From: Limnephilus marmoratus | Lineage: Eukaryota > Arthropoda > Insecta > Trichoptera > Limnephilidae | Length of the DNA: 64,000 bases | Reading direction: 5' to 3' | NCBI GenBank assembly: GCA_917880885.1 | Contig: OU862922.1 | Location: 2,046,001 to 2,110,000, forward strand | In this document: one piece after another, positions 31,585 through 42,089 of the stretch | Position numbering within the stretch: the first letter of the stretch is position 1 | Layout: every line of letters begins with the position of its first letter | Made by a program: the position numbers and the translations under genes | Notes under the pieces: generated by a model | Seen by the model: the letters and a program-made list of their open reading frames with translations, nothing else | Databases searched by the model: none | Told to the model about the DNA's origin: nothing

Positions 31585-32595
31585 CAGTATGGATCAGCTG
31601 CCTCGACTTGCGTTCCAGAGGTGGCGGATTCCAATCCCAGCGTGCGCAAGTAAATTTTGTTTGATTAGTTCGTGTTATAATTATTATAACGTGTTTATAT
31701 TATCTAACAGACATAGTAATAAATTGTTTGGGATTTGGTAGGCTGGTATGGATACCGCAGCCCCGGGAACCATTTATTGGATAACCAACACCCCTGCCAT
31801 AGACTAAGTGACTTAGCAGTGGTGCCCGGGTTCGTGGGGTGATGACACACGACATTAAACAAATAAAAGATACACTCAGATTTAAGTCATCACTAAAAAC
31901 ATTCCTCCTGAACAGGTCTCATTACACATTAAGTGAATACCTCACATAGGTACAACTGTTTTTATGTTTACGTTTATATAAAAAATTAAAACAAATTCCC
32001 TTTGTATTACACCACTTTTATATTTTTTGTGTTCAAATCTGTACAACATGTTAGGTTAACTGGAAGAAATAGGATATAGGTACCTATAAGTTATACCTTT
32101 TGTACTAAATGTAAATTTTGTACAATAAATGATTTTGATTTTGATTTTGATGTTTGTCTGGATCTCGGCGGCGAATGCATTTGCCCGTTTCGTGGCGGAC
32201 CGGATAGGGAGAGACTGGTTGACGGAGACATTTTGAACTCTCCACCGGACTCTTTCGATCCATCGCCTAGCACCGCAATGGGAGGGATGGATTCATACGT
32301 TCGTCACTCCTGGACACATTGACACCAAGATTCCTATCTACCCTCATATCATTTTCCTTCCCAGTACTTCCTCCCCTTTCTTTCCTTAAAAATACCGTCC
32401 ACACAGCCCTAAACTCTGTGCGCAGTTTGAGCAACGCCGAATACATCATAATATTGTATGTTTACGTAGAATTCCAGAGGTATATATATTTTAGATATTT
32501 TAAGTGTCGCCCTGGTGAAAGACAGCTCCACAGATGACATAGTCCCCGAGGGATTTTTTTTCTCAGGGCCTCATGTGTCAAGCGAATGTAAAAAA
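31585..32595 (+). mobile_element. SINE family B, long copy with LINE insertion
   Basis: The tRNA-like head at about 31590-31655 has GGATCAGCTGCC as box A position and GGATTCCAATCCC as box B, followed by GCAAGTAAATTTTGTTTG. The body has GTTTGGGATTTGGTAGG, TTATTGGATAACCAACA, GACTTAGCAGTGGTGCCCGG, GGGAGGGATGGATTCATACG, CATATCATTTTCCTTCCCAG and ends near CTCAGGGCCTCATGTGT. A LINE 3' fragment (31845-32152) interrupts it. Frames at 32091-32537 are chance. Confidence 0.7.
31845..32152 (+). mobile_element. 5'-truncated LINE 3' end
   Basis: The frame 31851-31949 reads DIKQIKDTLRFKSSLKTFLL, then NRSHYTLSEYLT and a stop, the usual last residues of a Jockey/CR1-type ORF2. About 170 bp of 3' UTR follow, ending in ATTTTGTACAATAAATG and a short GATTTT-type tail (32130-32150). 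It is inserted within SINE B, whose body resumes with TGGATCTCGGCGGCG. Confidence 0.75.
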
Positions 32596-32605
32596 TAAAT
32601 TTTAC

Positions 32606-33170
32606 TGGCTAACCCAGCAAACGATGTTCTGCCATAAAAATTAAATAAAAATATAAATCTAGTGAATATTTTGGTTGTTAAATAAAAAATAACGAATGTA
32701 TTGTAATTGGGTGGGGATGGAATCTATGACAGAAAGAGGAATGGAATGACACGACGCTTCTCGTGAATGACTTGCACATGTGTGGATGAAACTTTGATGA
32801 GGCCGTAGCGCCATCTGTCATTCAACAACACAAATAATTTCGTTCTGTTTGAAATACGAACGAAAAAATACTAAAATCACGATTAAAAATGGGAGTGGGG
32901 ATACTAAAGTGAAAATTTGGGGTTATAGGTATTTTTGTTGCCAAAAAAGAAAAAGAATACAAAAAAATGTTGTAAAAAAAAAGATTTTTTTTCTGGTATC
33001 ACCCAAATCACGTAGCGGTATGAAATATACTTTACGACCTATTCTCATACCTACCAAATATACATTAAAAAAAATCATAAAAATCGGTCGTTTCGGAGGG
33101 AGTGCAACCACAAACACCGTGACACGAGATTTTTACATATATATAGATTGTGTTTGGGGTTTCAATAATA
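32606..33170 (+). mobile_element. Interspersed repeat family E2
   Basis: Left end CTGGCTAACCCAGCAAACGA with TGTTCTGCC; right end AAAATCGGTCGTTTCGGAGG, ACCACAAACACCGTGACACG and TATATATAGAT tail, as in 16518-17010. The 109-codon frame at 32849-33178 and the minus 64-codon frame read through it and lack any domain. Confidence 0.6.
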
Positions 33171-33179
33171 TTGGATAGT

Positions 33180-33480
33180 GGTTACATTATTTCCTCTGCC
33201 ACGAAAGGAAGAGAGTTATTATTCACGGTTGATGCACTGCGGTGTGTAGAGATGAGAGATAAGTAAAGTGATTCCTGCGTACTCGAAGGAAACAATTTAG
33301 CACCTCGGCGTTTTAATTAACGATAAGATGGCTGCAATGTTCGTTAACCAGCCTCCTAGGGTCAGAGGTCAATTGTTATTAAAATTGCTTAACCGTCGGT
33401 TTAATTGTCGCGCGCAAAGGTCACAGCAACGGGGATTGTGCTGTAAGTTCTACAGGTAATGATTGTGAGGCGTATTGTAG
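33180..33480. other. Non-repetitive island, possible regulatory DNA
   Basis: Balanced composition without copies elsewhere. It contains AGAGGTCAATTG and AAAGGTCACAG, two AGGTCA nuclear-receptor half-site motifs about 60 bp apart, and TTTTAATTAACG and GTTTAATTG homeodomain-like motifs. This is suggestive only. Confidence 0.25.
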
Positions 33481-33679
33481 GAATTTAGCTGGTTAGTTAT
33501 TTGATTAATTTTATTGTTGCTTTATTCAATTTGTAGGATAAACAAAGGAAACAAGAGGAACTTGTATGGCGTACAATAAACTCTCCGATGGGGCGAAGTC
33601 CGAAATGACTGAAATTAATTTTTAATAATATTCAGCTAATGTTAAGAAAAAAATGTTCGTCAGTCATGATTAACTCAAC

Positions 33680-34115
33680 CTTGGATTACGAATGCGAATG
33701 GTCAGATGCTACGTGTTTTCGGTATTATTTTACGGAATGGAAGCATGGACGCTTACTGAAGAAATGTTAAGGCGACTTGAGGCATTCGAGATAAACACCT
33801 ACAGAAGAATTCTCAAAATAAGCTGAATGGACAGAGTTACAAATGAAGATGTCATGGTTCGGATGAATAAAGAAAAATAAGTTATTAAAACTATAAAAAT
33901 CCGAAAACTTCAATATCTTGGATATGTGATGAGACATCCAGAAATGTACGAGATCTTGCAACTCATAATTTAGGGAAAGATTGCTGGAAGATGAGGCCCT
34001 GGAAGAAGGAGAACCTCATGGCTGAAAAACCTGAGACAGTGGATCGGCCAGTCTACTAAAGTAAACAAAGTCCGCATAGACAACATGATAGCCAACGTTC
34101 GTTGAATGAACAAGG
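33680..34115 (+). pseudogene. LINE reverse-transcriptase C-terminal relic
   Basis: The plus strand translates as RMVRCYVFSVLFYGMEAWTL then RRLEAFEINTYRRILKIS, stop, MDRVTNEDVMVRMNKEK, stop, RKLQYLGYVMRH, and later GPGRRRTSWLKNLRQWIGQS. This is the recognisable end of an insect endonuclease-reverse transcriptase of the RTE-like group. At least four in-frame stops and no RT palm remain, so it is dead. The 64-codon minus frame is a shadow. Confidence 0.8.
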
Positions 34116-34404
34116 GACGAGAATAAAAAAAAAGAAAATGTGGCTCCACTAATAAAACTTATTAGAAGGATTTAAAACTTTTCCTTGCAAGTGACAAATA
34201 AAAGTGTTTGGGTGTGCAAATATTTTTTTTACAGTATGATTTATAAGGTGCTTGAGATCAAGTTGCTAATCGATGTAGACGTACAGGGTGTGACAGCCCG
34301 TGCCCGAAAGATTTTAACCGTATTCCTGCGCGTATTTGTTGTTCGATGATATTTTTAAAAATTAAAAGCAATATAAATATGTTTTTATCACACAAACCGA
34401 CTGA

Positions 34405-34490
34405 AATTTAGTAATAATAATAATAATAATTGGATAATTTGTAGAGCGCCGTTTTTGTGAAAAATCACCTCAAGGGCGCTTTACAATTTA
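34405..34490 (-). repeat. LINE/SINE 3' end with hairpin and ATT tail
   Basis: On the minus strand AAAGCGCCCTTGAGGTGATT pairs with GGCGCT farther on, and is followed by CTCTACAAATTATCC and a microsatellite ATTATTATTATT. Hairpin plus microsatellite tail is a known LINE 3'-end layout. Confidence 0.45.
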
Positions 34491-34668
34491 TTATAAATCC
34501 TAGAATTTTATTATTTTCAAATAGATACAGAAACATACTTACCTGCAGGACACTTCCGATAAAACACACTTTATTAGAAAGTTTATGCTTGGGGAAGGTA
34601 TGACTTTGCACGTGGAGGACATTATATTCAAAACACTGGACATTTCATGGGTTTTACATTTATAAGAA

Positions 34669-34745
34669 GATTAATTATTAATTATTAATTAATTATTAAT
34701 TATTAATTAATTATTAATTATTAATTAAGAAGATTATTAATTAAT
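34669..34745. repeat. ATTAATT simple-sequence tract
   Basis: Iterated TTAATTATTAA units, flanked by two copies of ACATTTATAAGAAGATTAA (about 34658 and 34757), so the flank is duplicated around the tract. Confidence 0.7.
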
Positions 34746-34799
34746 TTCATGGGTTTTACATTTATAAGAAGATTAATGACAAAGTTGAGTTAATATTTA

Positions 34800-35215
34800 T
34801 TTTGAAAGTCTGGAGAATTTTAAGAATTTGCTTTATTTTTACACACTTAGTTATTTACAATGTTGCGAGCCGTGTAGGCGAAGGTGAAATTTAGCTTGTA
34901 AAACACTTGTGGTCGGTCACAACTTAGGCCCCATGGCACTGAACCGACTGAAACTTTTGATTCTTACTAAAATGTATAGTCAGTACACGAAGACATCTCC
35001 TTTTTGAACTCCAATGAAGTTCAGGAATCGCATGTTAAAATCCTTCGGGTAGGTACGTACTGTTTATTGCACGCTGTAAAAATAAAAAACCCGTCTTAAA
35101 AGGGCACAATCTTATTTACTATAAAAGCAGTATGATACAGACCCATGAAAAATCACGGGATATTAAAATTCTAATTTTGAAAAAAACAATAACAAAAAAA
35201 AACTGTTGTATTATG
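34800..35215. other. Spacer with no gene recognised
   Basis: No reading frame of note. Upstream at 34286 TACAGGGTGTGACAGCCC resembles the terminal motif of the MITE at 35216-35567 (ACACCCTGTA), so a larger related element from 34286 is possible. Confidence 0.3.
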
Positions 35216-35567
35216 CAGGTTGTGAAGGGACGTACTTGACTTACTTTAACCAGTGATTCCTGACGTTATTTGTTATGAAATTTTGGTTTACGGTGACTTG
35301 TTCGACGTCATTTTTTTTCAAAATTTTATTCCTCAAAATCAAACAAAAAAAATATCTTAAGTATGTTGTCACTGGTCACTCAGCCGAGTAACTACCGAAT
35401 CTCTTACCCCTCCCTCAACTGTCCAACACCTACTACTTTTTTATGTTTTTATAGAAAAAAAAAAACAAAAAATGTCACTGGAGACCGAAATTTCAATTAC
35501 ATTTTTTACTCCAAATAATGTCAGGAATCATTGGTTAAAGTTAGTGAAGTAAGTTCTTAACACCCTG
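35216..35567. mobile_element. Foldback MITE
   Basis: The left arm has CAGGTTGTGAAGGGACG, TTGACTTACTTTAACCAG and GATTCCTGACGTTATTTG; the right arm carries the reverse complement, CAAATAATGTCAGGAATCAT, TGGTTAAAGTTAGTGAAGTA and CTTAACACCCTG. Arms are about 60 bp, the centre has no ORF. Confidence 0.7.
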
Positions 35568-35929
35568 TATAATATATAGATACTTTATCGTTTGTCTAAA
35601 ATCTTCAAACAATCAGTCCCAATTTTGAAAATGACACCTAAATTCAAATCTATTTTGAGTTATTGAATAAATTAGATTTCACTCAAGACTAAACTCAGCA
35701 GTCGAAATTTGTATTGTATTTTTGATAATAAGCCGTAGGAATGCTAAAAAAATCTGACGCATTTGTTACCAAGTTAATACCATACATAATTATTAGATTG
35801 ACGCTTTCGAAATAATAACTAAACAACAAGTGGTTTTGTTTATAATCAATTGCAGATATCTTTGGTGTTTACTGCATCCATTAGGCAGAATATATTATAA
35901 CAGATTAAAGATTTGCATCGCGGTATGCA

Positions 35930-36330
35930 TTCGAATAGTTTTATTGCTCTCAAACCCGGAAAGAGTGGGAATTGATAAAGCCGGAGTATTTCGCTCTCAC
36001 CAACATTAACCCACTTAGCGCGATCATGACTTATAACTTCGATTTATATTTTCTGTCAAAGTTTCAAAAGGTTATGAGCAAACAATTAAATATAACTCTT
36101 TGTCAACTCGATTGCAAACCCAACAGAACACTTTGAATTGTGTGGAGCTATACTAATTAGTTTGAGCTTTTCTTTAATTTTGTTGAAAGGCAATGAGTCT
36201 AATTGTAAAGCTTAATCAATTTGTTTGATTAATTCAATATTTCAAGTGTCACTTTGAATCAGTGGGCGAAATCATGAATACGTTATTAATTATTGTTGCG
36301 GGATTCAGCCTACCTAAACCGTTCAGAAAA
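35930..36330. other. Non-repetitive spacer
   Basis: No copies in the window and no reading frame; AT-rich apart from a few CG-containing blocks such as CTTAGCGCGATCATGAC. Nothing assigned. Confidence 0.3.
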
Positions 36331-36360
36331 GACTCAGAATTTTAACATCGTCAAGAATGT

Positions 36361-36490
36361 CTTTTTTTAAAATTAACTCCACACTGGAAGCACTAGGGAA
36401 AAAATCCCTCAAGGCTTATGTCGTCTTTGGGGATGCTGTGGGTAGGTTTTTTTTTAGAGAAAGGCATGAGAGTAAAGGAAGGAAAAGGGT
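36361..36490 (-). mobile_element. SINE family B fragment
   Basis: AACTCCACACTGGAAGC, AATCCCTCAAGGCTTATG and CTTTGGGGATGCTGTGGG match the reverse strand of the SINE B 3' end. The 83-codon frame that starts in it is chance. Confidence 0.6.
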
Positions 36491-36596
36491 ACCTAATAAT
36501 AAAAATATATTCAATTTTTTATATGAAAAACTCTCTTTTATAACTTTTGATGGTTATTTCCATCAACATAATATATCATTGAAGAATAAGATAGCA

Positions 36597-36888
36597 ATAA
36601 TAATCTAAACGAAAATATGAAAGAGAACAAGACACTGAAAACATAAAAAAGACAATGGTCGCAACTTGGCCACGAACCCAAACCTCTCGTCTCTTCGGGA
36701 CGTGCGCGTTAACCAATTTCCCTATTGCTACCTTCTGTCGAGCCGTCTAATAGTCAATCTCATATTTCCAATTTTAGAATTAACAATATTATCTTCAACT
36801 AATTATTTAGTCCCAGTTGCGACCATTGTCTTTTTTTCTGTTTTCTGTGTCTTGTTCTCTTTCATATTTTCGTTTAGATTATTTTTGT
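36597..36888. repeat. Foldback around a tRNA-like segment
   Basis: Arms of about 73 bp are inverted: AATAATCTAAACGAAAATAT, GAAAGAGAACAAGACACTG and GACAATGGTCGCAACTTGG on the left; CAGTTGCGACCATTGTC, GTGTCTTGTTCTCTTTC and ATATTTTCGTTTAGATTATT on the right. Between them the minus strand reads AATTGGTTAACGCGCACG then GAGGTTTGGGTTCGTGG, resembling box A and box B of a tRNA. A SINE head trapped in a foldback, or a palindromic SINE, would fit. Confidence 0.55.
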
Positions 36889-36899
36889 TATCTTCTTCT

Positions 36900-38040
36900 T
36901 TAATGATATAATAATATATCTTTATTTAACGTAATTTGCAAGATTATAACTAACAAGTACTCATTCAGTGTTACGGTCTTACTAAAAAAACACTCCACGC
37001 CCGTTAAACGGAATATTTGTACCACGACTGTGCAATAAAAAATTCTGCCCATTACCAATAAAAAGTACATGAAATTTATTTTTCATACTAGCAACACCGA
37101 GTGTTGGCGCTTGCGTAGATGTAAAATTAAATGACGCGGTCAGAGATGTGCTATAAGAATTTTGTAACCGAAGTAATCTTCGTGAATCATGTTTAAAAAA
37201 AACCACAAAAACACCATTGGTATTAATAGAGATGACGTGACTGGTACTTAAAGACTACACCAAAACAAAACACTTAAAACCACAATAATATATACGAGTA
37301 TGTAACTTAACAAATTATTATACAGAAATACTGGCCACTCAGCGTCACTTATCTGTAAATGTTAACCTCACAGACAATTAGTCGTAGTGGAGTGATGTTT
37401 TTATGTAAAAAAACATGTGATTTACGAGTATTTAGTGAGAAGTAAATAAATAAATAAATACATAAATAAAAGATTATAAAAGGAAATATCCACATGATTA
37501 AGGATGTGGGGTTGGTTCATAATTAAAAAAATGCCAAAACCTCCACCTTCCGTACATGTTTAGTAAAAGTCTAGTTTCTGCTGCTAGTTAGTGCCTAGCA
37601 GTAAATGCTGAGAGAAGGGTGTGGCGTTGGTTTATAAAAAATAAATAAAAAAAGTAAAAACCGATAATTGATAAATAGTCTGTTTCCACCCACTCTTCCG
37701 GTATAAGCCCCGTTCACACGTGCGAACCATATAATTAAAAACGCGATCACGTGTGCCTGGTAGGTTGGCCGGTTGGCTGGTTGTCTGGCTGCTCCTAATA
37801 AGAGGCGAGCTTTACAAAAAGTGTTAAAAAGCCTCACGTGGTGCTTATAAACGAGTGTTTTAACACTGGCACCTTGTAACATACACTTTCAGGAACTATG
37901 ATTGATTATTCAAGCACTGTGGCTCCCAACATTCATTCAAATACAGTATAATAATTATGTTTACAGACTTAATTCAAACGTTGAAGAAATCAGATAACAT
38001 TTTTACAAAATTGCATTGGATTTATTTTTTTAAATTTTTT
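36900..38040. other. Spacer with no recognised gene
   Basis: Frames at 36982-37206 and 37595-37882 (minus) show no domain. GGTTGGCCGGTTGGCTGGTT near 37764 is a short local repeat. Confidence 0.35.
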
Positions 38041-38044
38041 TAAA

Positions 38045-38215
38045 AGAAAGACAAATATTCCCGGATTATGAATAACCTGACAATTTTTGAATATCTCCTG
38101 CAACGACCAAATGTTACTTGTATCATGATGGAGGTCTCAGCCAGCCGAGGAATTGAACAGCCTGGATGGGACCCAAACCCGATGCCAACTGAGCCACTGA
38201 CTGACTGATTTAATT
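38045..38215 (-). mobile_element. SINE-like repeat family D
   Basis: Same modules as 22270-22440: CCCGGATTATGAATAACCTG, TTGAATATCTCCTGC, GGAGGTCTCAGCCAGCCG and CCTGGATGGGACCCAAACCC. On the minus strand GTGGCTCAGTTGGC is a strong box A. Confidence 0.55.
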
Positions 38216-39035
38216 GCATACTGGCTCATGTCATATTAAGGAGTGCTGTGTGAGGCGTCTTTAAAAATAAAAACAAGAGAGTCTTGAAGGTACCTACCTA
38301 TGTTGTGTGAGAGGAATAGCAAAAGTTAGCAAATCATTCCAAATGCCCTCATGTTGAAAATACCCTTTTACTAATATAAACTTGTTTAAAATTTTAAGCA
38401 CCTCATAAACAATCATTTACCCTACATGTGTAAAATTTAAAACACATTTATTAGTAAGGCCCGTAATGTGTAAAAAAATTGAACATTTGTTGGACACCTC
38501 GGCAGCATGATAAGAAAAGAAGGCGTGTACCCAAATATGCGAAGCGCGAACTGTCAAATTTGCTCTAGCAAATACTCCAAAATAATGTGGGTATTTTAAG
38601 GACGTCAGTGAAGAAAGCATGTACACAAATATACGACGCGCGGCACGGCGTATTGGACGAACCTACGGCCGAATTCGCCCTGGCAGGCCTGGAATTTTGA
38701 TCTTTCCGCGGGATATATTTTAATTAATTCTGACAAACGAATCACTAAATATCCAAATATTTCTAAACGAATCCCTCCGAAAGTTACTAATAATCGTTTA
38801 AAAAAATAAAATCTGGTGCTTACCGCTAAATATATAATTGGAAAGCGTTTTATAAAATTTAACGTAATTTTAGTTAAGGAACTATTTTTATTAATATTAA
38901 ATATAAATAACTTACATCCTTGAATATTGGTTAAAAAGAGGTATAATAGTTACAAATTCGTTAGAATTAATTAAACGTGAGCCTTTTAAGCAATCCCTCA
39001 TTATTGAGTATTGTGCCGCCGTAAGGCGCCCTATT
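38216..39035. other. Spacer with no recognised gene
   Basis: The 69-codon minus frame has no motif. GCGCGAACTGTCAAATTTG near 38547 resembles a block at about 7829, so part of an old repeat may lie here. Confidence 0.3.
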
Positions 39036-39039
39036 CCCA

Positions 39040-39430
39040 CTTAAAAAGAAGAAGATGGAGAGATACGTAATTACGAATGTTGGAGAGAGCGCGAATGTTT
39101 AAAACGATAAAATTGAAGTGAAAATTGTGAAAATGTTTAATAAAACACGACTCGTTTAAAATAGAGAAAAATCACGAGGGGAACATCTAAAATAGCATGC
39201 AAAGAAACACTGTGAATTTTTTCACAACTATAACTTCTAAAATAAGTGAAATGAACGTGTTTATAATAATTTTCGGAGCATACTTTGCGATTTTTTTCTA
39301 TCGAGGGAATTTCGTATAATTTGCGTTTCGGCGTGAGGAACGTCTAGATATTATTTTAAAAAATAACTTCATATGTTTAAGGGTGATATATAAGAAATCA
39401 ATAGAAATTCGGGTAGCGCGGATTAAGTTG
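39040..39430 (+). repeat. Interspersed repeat family C
   Basis: AAGAAGAAGATGGAGAGATA, AAAACACGACTCGTTTAAAA, TTTTTTTCTATCGAGGGAAT, GCGTTTCGGCGTGAGG and AGAAATTCGGGTAGCGCGG follow the order of the copy at 1250-1735, with a deletion in the left third. Confidence 0.7.
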
Positions 39431-39892
39431 CTGAACTCATTCTTCATACATCTTCCCCCTCGCCCCGCAGCTTCAAATTATTGTTCTTGAATAGCTCTGT
39501 GCAGAGTATTTTAGGTTTATTATATTATAAATTATTTTATTTAACATTTTAAGTTGCAATCGCTCATCATAAAGCACGTGTTATGGTTTAGTTTTGAAAA
39601 GCCCTGATTTATTCTCATAAAGAGAGATAATAAGATGTTTTCAATTCCTCCCAAGTCAAATACTCATCAGTCAGCGACCTTTGATCACCGTTGCATATTT
39701 TTACCATCAATCGCCGTAATTAAAACTTTTTTATTTTCAAAAGAAACCCAATTGCTAACAACGAGAAATGACGAAGAAGATGCTAGAATAATAATTGAAA
39801 CGGAAATAAACAAAATGTAATATTATGTACGATTTTTTTTTTTTATAATATTAGAAAAACTTTTAAAATTAAAAAAAAATATATGGGACTAG

Positions 39893-40600
39893 CGAGTTCC
39901 CGGCATGCGTTGCTACGCCACTTAATAAAGAAATTATTTCTTCTTGCGTGTCCTTTCCCATTCGTCCCGTTCCCCTTCCGCCTCCCCTTCCTCTCCCGCG
40001 CTCCCTTCCCCTCACGCATTCCCACTCCATCTTCCTCGCCTTCCCTATCCCCACTCACCTCTCCCGCTTCCCTCGTCCCCTGAACCACCGTACCTAGTTC
40101 CCCTTCCACCTACGGCATTTCATACATTCGGTCCCGGTACATTCAGTTTTCAAACAGCTCGCGTACCACCTATTGCAATTTTTTTATACAAATTTCACAA
40201 TGTCTGGCAGTGTACATAGAAATCATCGTGGACATACAACATAGAAAAAATGCACATGTCGCAGGCCAATCGTAAAATCAGACATATCATGATGCGCCTC
40301 AGGCACTTCACGATCTGCCGCCAGGCACTTGACGATGTGGCTAGGCGCATCATGATCTGCCTAATTTTACGATCGGCCTAGGACACACACAAATCCCCAA
40401 AGTTTTATGGCAATCCGATGAATGGTTAAAAAGCATAATTTCATGATGCCAGAATCATCGCTATTACATATAATATAAACCATCATGGGCACGCGCACAT
40501 CAAATCCCCAAAGTTTCATCGCAATCGGATGAATGGTTTAGTAACGCGTAGACAACTCGTCTACTCATATAAATATTTATAAGCAAGCATATTTTGATTT
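39893..40600 (+). mobile_element. Interspersed repeat family E, long copy
   Basis: Begins CGAGTTCCCGGCATGCGTTG, with the pyrimidine tract (about 39950-40080), CATTCAGTTTTCAAACAGC, GTACCACCTATTGCAATTTT and continues past a MITE insertion (40261-40382) into CCCCAAAGTTTTATGGCAAT, repeated in part near 40505 as CCCCAAAGTTTCATCGCAAT. The 88-, 91- and 66-codon frames read the pyrimidine tract. Confidence 0.65.
40261..40382. mobile_element. Small palindromic MITE
   Basis: CAGGCCAATCGTAAAATCAG, ATCATGATGCGCCT on the left pairs with AGGCGCATCATGAT and TAATTTTACGATCGGCCTAG on the right. The core repeats GCACTTCACGATCTGCC and GCACTTGACGATGTGG. About 120 bp in all; no coding. Confidence 0.75.
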
Positions 40601-41119
40601 GTGATTATATATATAAGAAGATCGGTAGGTCATCAAATTTTGAATATTTGAAAGCGTTAAGTTTTATTTTTTAACTAATGACTATTTAAAAAATACAAAT
40701 TAAAGTGGTTTATTTACGGACCTGCTCCTTGGCGATTCATGTTCCGAGGCGGACTGCAGGTAGTTGTGTAGGTGTAAAATCATGTTTGTTGATTTTCAGA
40801 TCCTTATGCTTGTTGACTATAGATTGATTGTAGGATGTCACAGTGTTACTTAATATTTTTTTATGATTTCCTCATCTTCATATTTATTTGACGCCATATT
40901 TTAATGTAGTTTTAAACTTGTTTATCGCCATGGTGTTTGTAATTTAATTTGTAAAGGGGTTATATAATTTAGTGGCATGGAATTTATGATTTTTTTGGCC
41001 TAAATATGTATTTGATTTTGGGATGTTCAGTAAATTCGATGTCTTTGACCGAGGTGTGTTGGTTCAGGCACTCATTTTCTTCCTTTAAATTTGAGTATAG
41101 CACTTTTTGCGTAGACTTT

Positions 41120-41415
41120 TATGATATTATATTATATTATATTACGTATACTTTTATAATACGTAATACTAGAAGTCAGAATTTATTTCAGTGCAGTAAT
41201 TCTGGAACTAACTACCATATGTATTCCTCTTTGCCCAGAATACTAATGGAGGGAAAAAATTATACCAAGTCAGTGGACATCTTCAATTTATCTTTAAACA
41301 AATATAAAATATTGTTACGAAGGCAGTTCAGTTATGTACAATAAATACTGTGTATTTCTTACTATTCATATGTAAAAGCCCCGAAAAAGGGCGTTAATAA
41401 ATAAATAAATAAATA
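41120..41415 (+). pseudogene. LINE ORF2 C-terminus and 3' tail
   Basis: The end of the frame 41006-41344 reads FIIRNTRSQNLFQCSNSGTN, then YSSLPRILMEGKNY and VDIFNLSLNKYKILLRRQF, similar in pattern to the relic at 14234-14509 (TRSKILFK, LLPRLHDV, ADLFNCTESRYKR). The stop at 41342 is followed by a short UTR with a hairpin AAGCCCCGAAAAAGGGCG and an AATA microsatellite tail at about 41393-41416. 5'-truncated. Confidence 0.6.
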
Positions 41416-41546
41416 TTGAAACCTAGTTTTTAATTTTTTCTATTTATGGGGTTTTCAATTTATGTTACACAGTGAGAGCAAAAAAATAGCATTTAATGTT
41501 TTTCATGTAATTGTTTTTTTATAAAATATTTTTTATAAATTCATTA

Positions 41547-41697
41547 GCTAACGTTTTGGACAGAATTGTAATAAGATTACCCATCTGCCCTGATGATTGT
41601 CACTGCAATGCTTACCGAAACGTTACCTAAAGAAGGTTTAGCGCAAGTCGGCATAATACCCAAAAAATAAATCACCACTATTGGCCGTGGAAATCTC
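41547..41697. mobile_element. Palindromic hammerhead-bearing element, copy 3
   Basis: A shortened left arm (CTAACGTTTTGGACAG) and a full right arm (ACGTTACCTAAAGAAGG, GTTTAGCGCAAGTCGGC, TTGGCCGTGGAAATC). The hammerhead core at 41590-41625 keeps CTGATGA and GAAACGTTACC, but stem II no longer pairs well (TTGTCAC against GCTTACC). Confidence 0.6.
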
Positions 41698-41924
41698 TAA
41701 TCATATCCAAAGTAGACATACTTTACACCGTAATTTTAGTTTTAATTATTTTCACAATCATTCAGAAGCTGCATCTGCGTTTTGTGTAAAAAAATGTTAA
41801 AAATTAGATTATATGTTAAAGCGCTCGCTTTTCCTAAAACCCCCAGAATCAGAATTATTTTGAAAAACCTATTGGAGAAAACAATTAATTCTAAAATTAA
41901 CGACCCCTAACATCGGATATGATT

Positions 41925-42087
41925 TTAATTTTTCACAGCCAAAAATATTTTCAATATTTATTTTTGGGTACCCCCTTCATCACATATCTGCCCTGGTGAT
42001 GGACACTATAATGCTGTCCGAGACGTTGGCTAAAGAAGGAGGTAGCGCAAAACGACGTAACACCCCAAAAATAAATAACGAAAAAAG
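41925..42087. mobile_element. Palindromic hammerhead-bearing element, copy 4
   Basis: Left arm TTTTTCACAGCCAAAAATAT and TTTATTTTTGGGTA; right arm ACGTTGGCTAAAGAAGGAGG, GTAGCGCAAAACGACG, ACACCCCAAAAATAAATAAC. The hammerhead at 41985-42035 has CTGGTGA for CTGATGA and GAGA for GAAA with an intact GGACA/TGTCC stem, so the fold survives but the core is damaged. Confidence 0.6.
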
Positions 42088-42089
42088 GA

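Noticed and set aside
34286..35567. A single 1.3-kb DNA transposon bounded by TACAGGGTGT and ACACCCTGTA
   Set aside because: The right end pairs much better with 35216 to form a compact MITE; the match at 34286 is limited to about ten bases.
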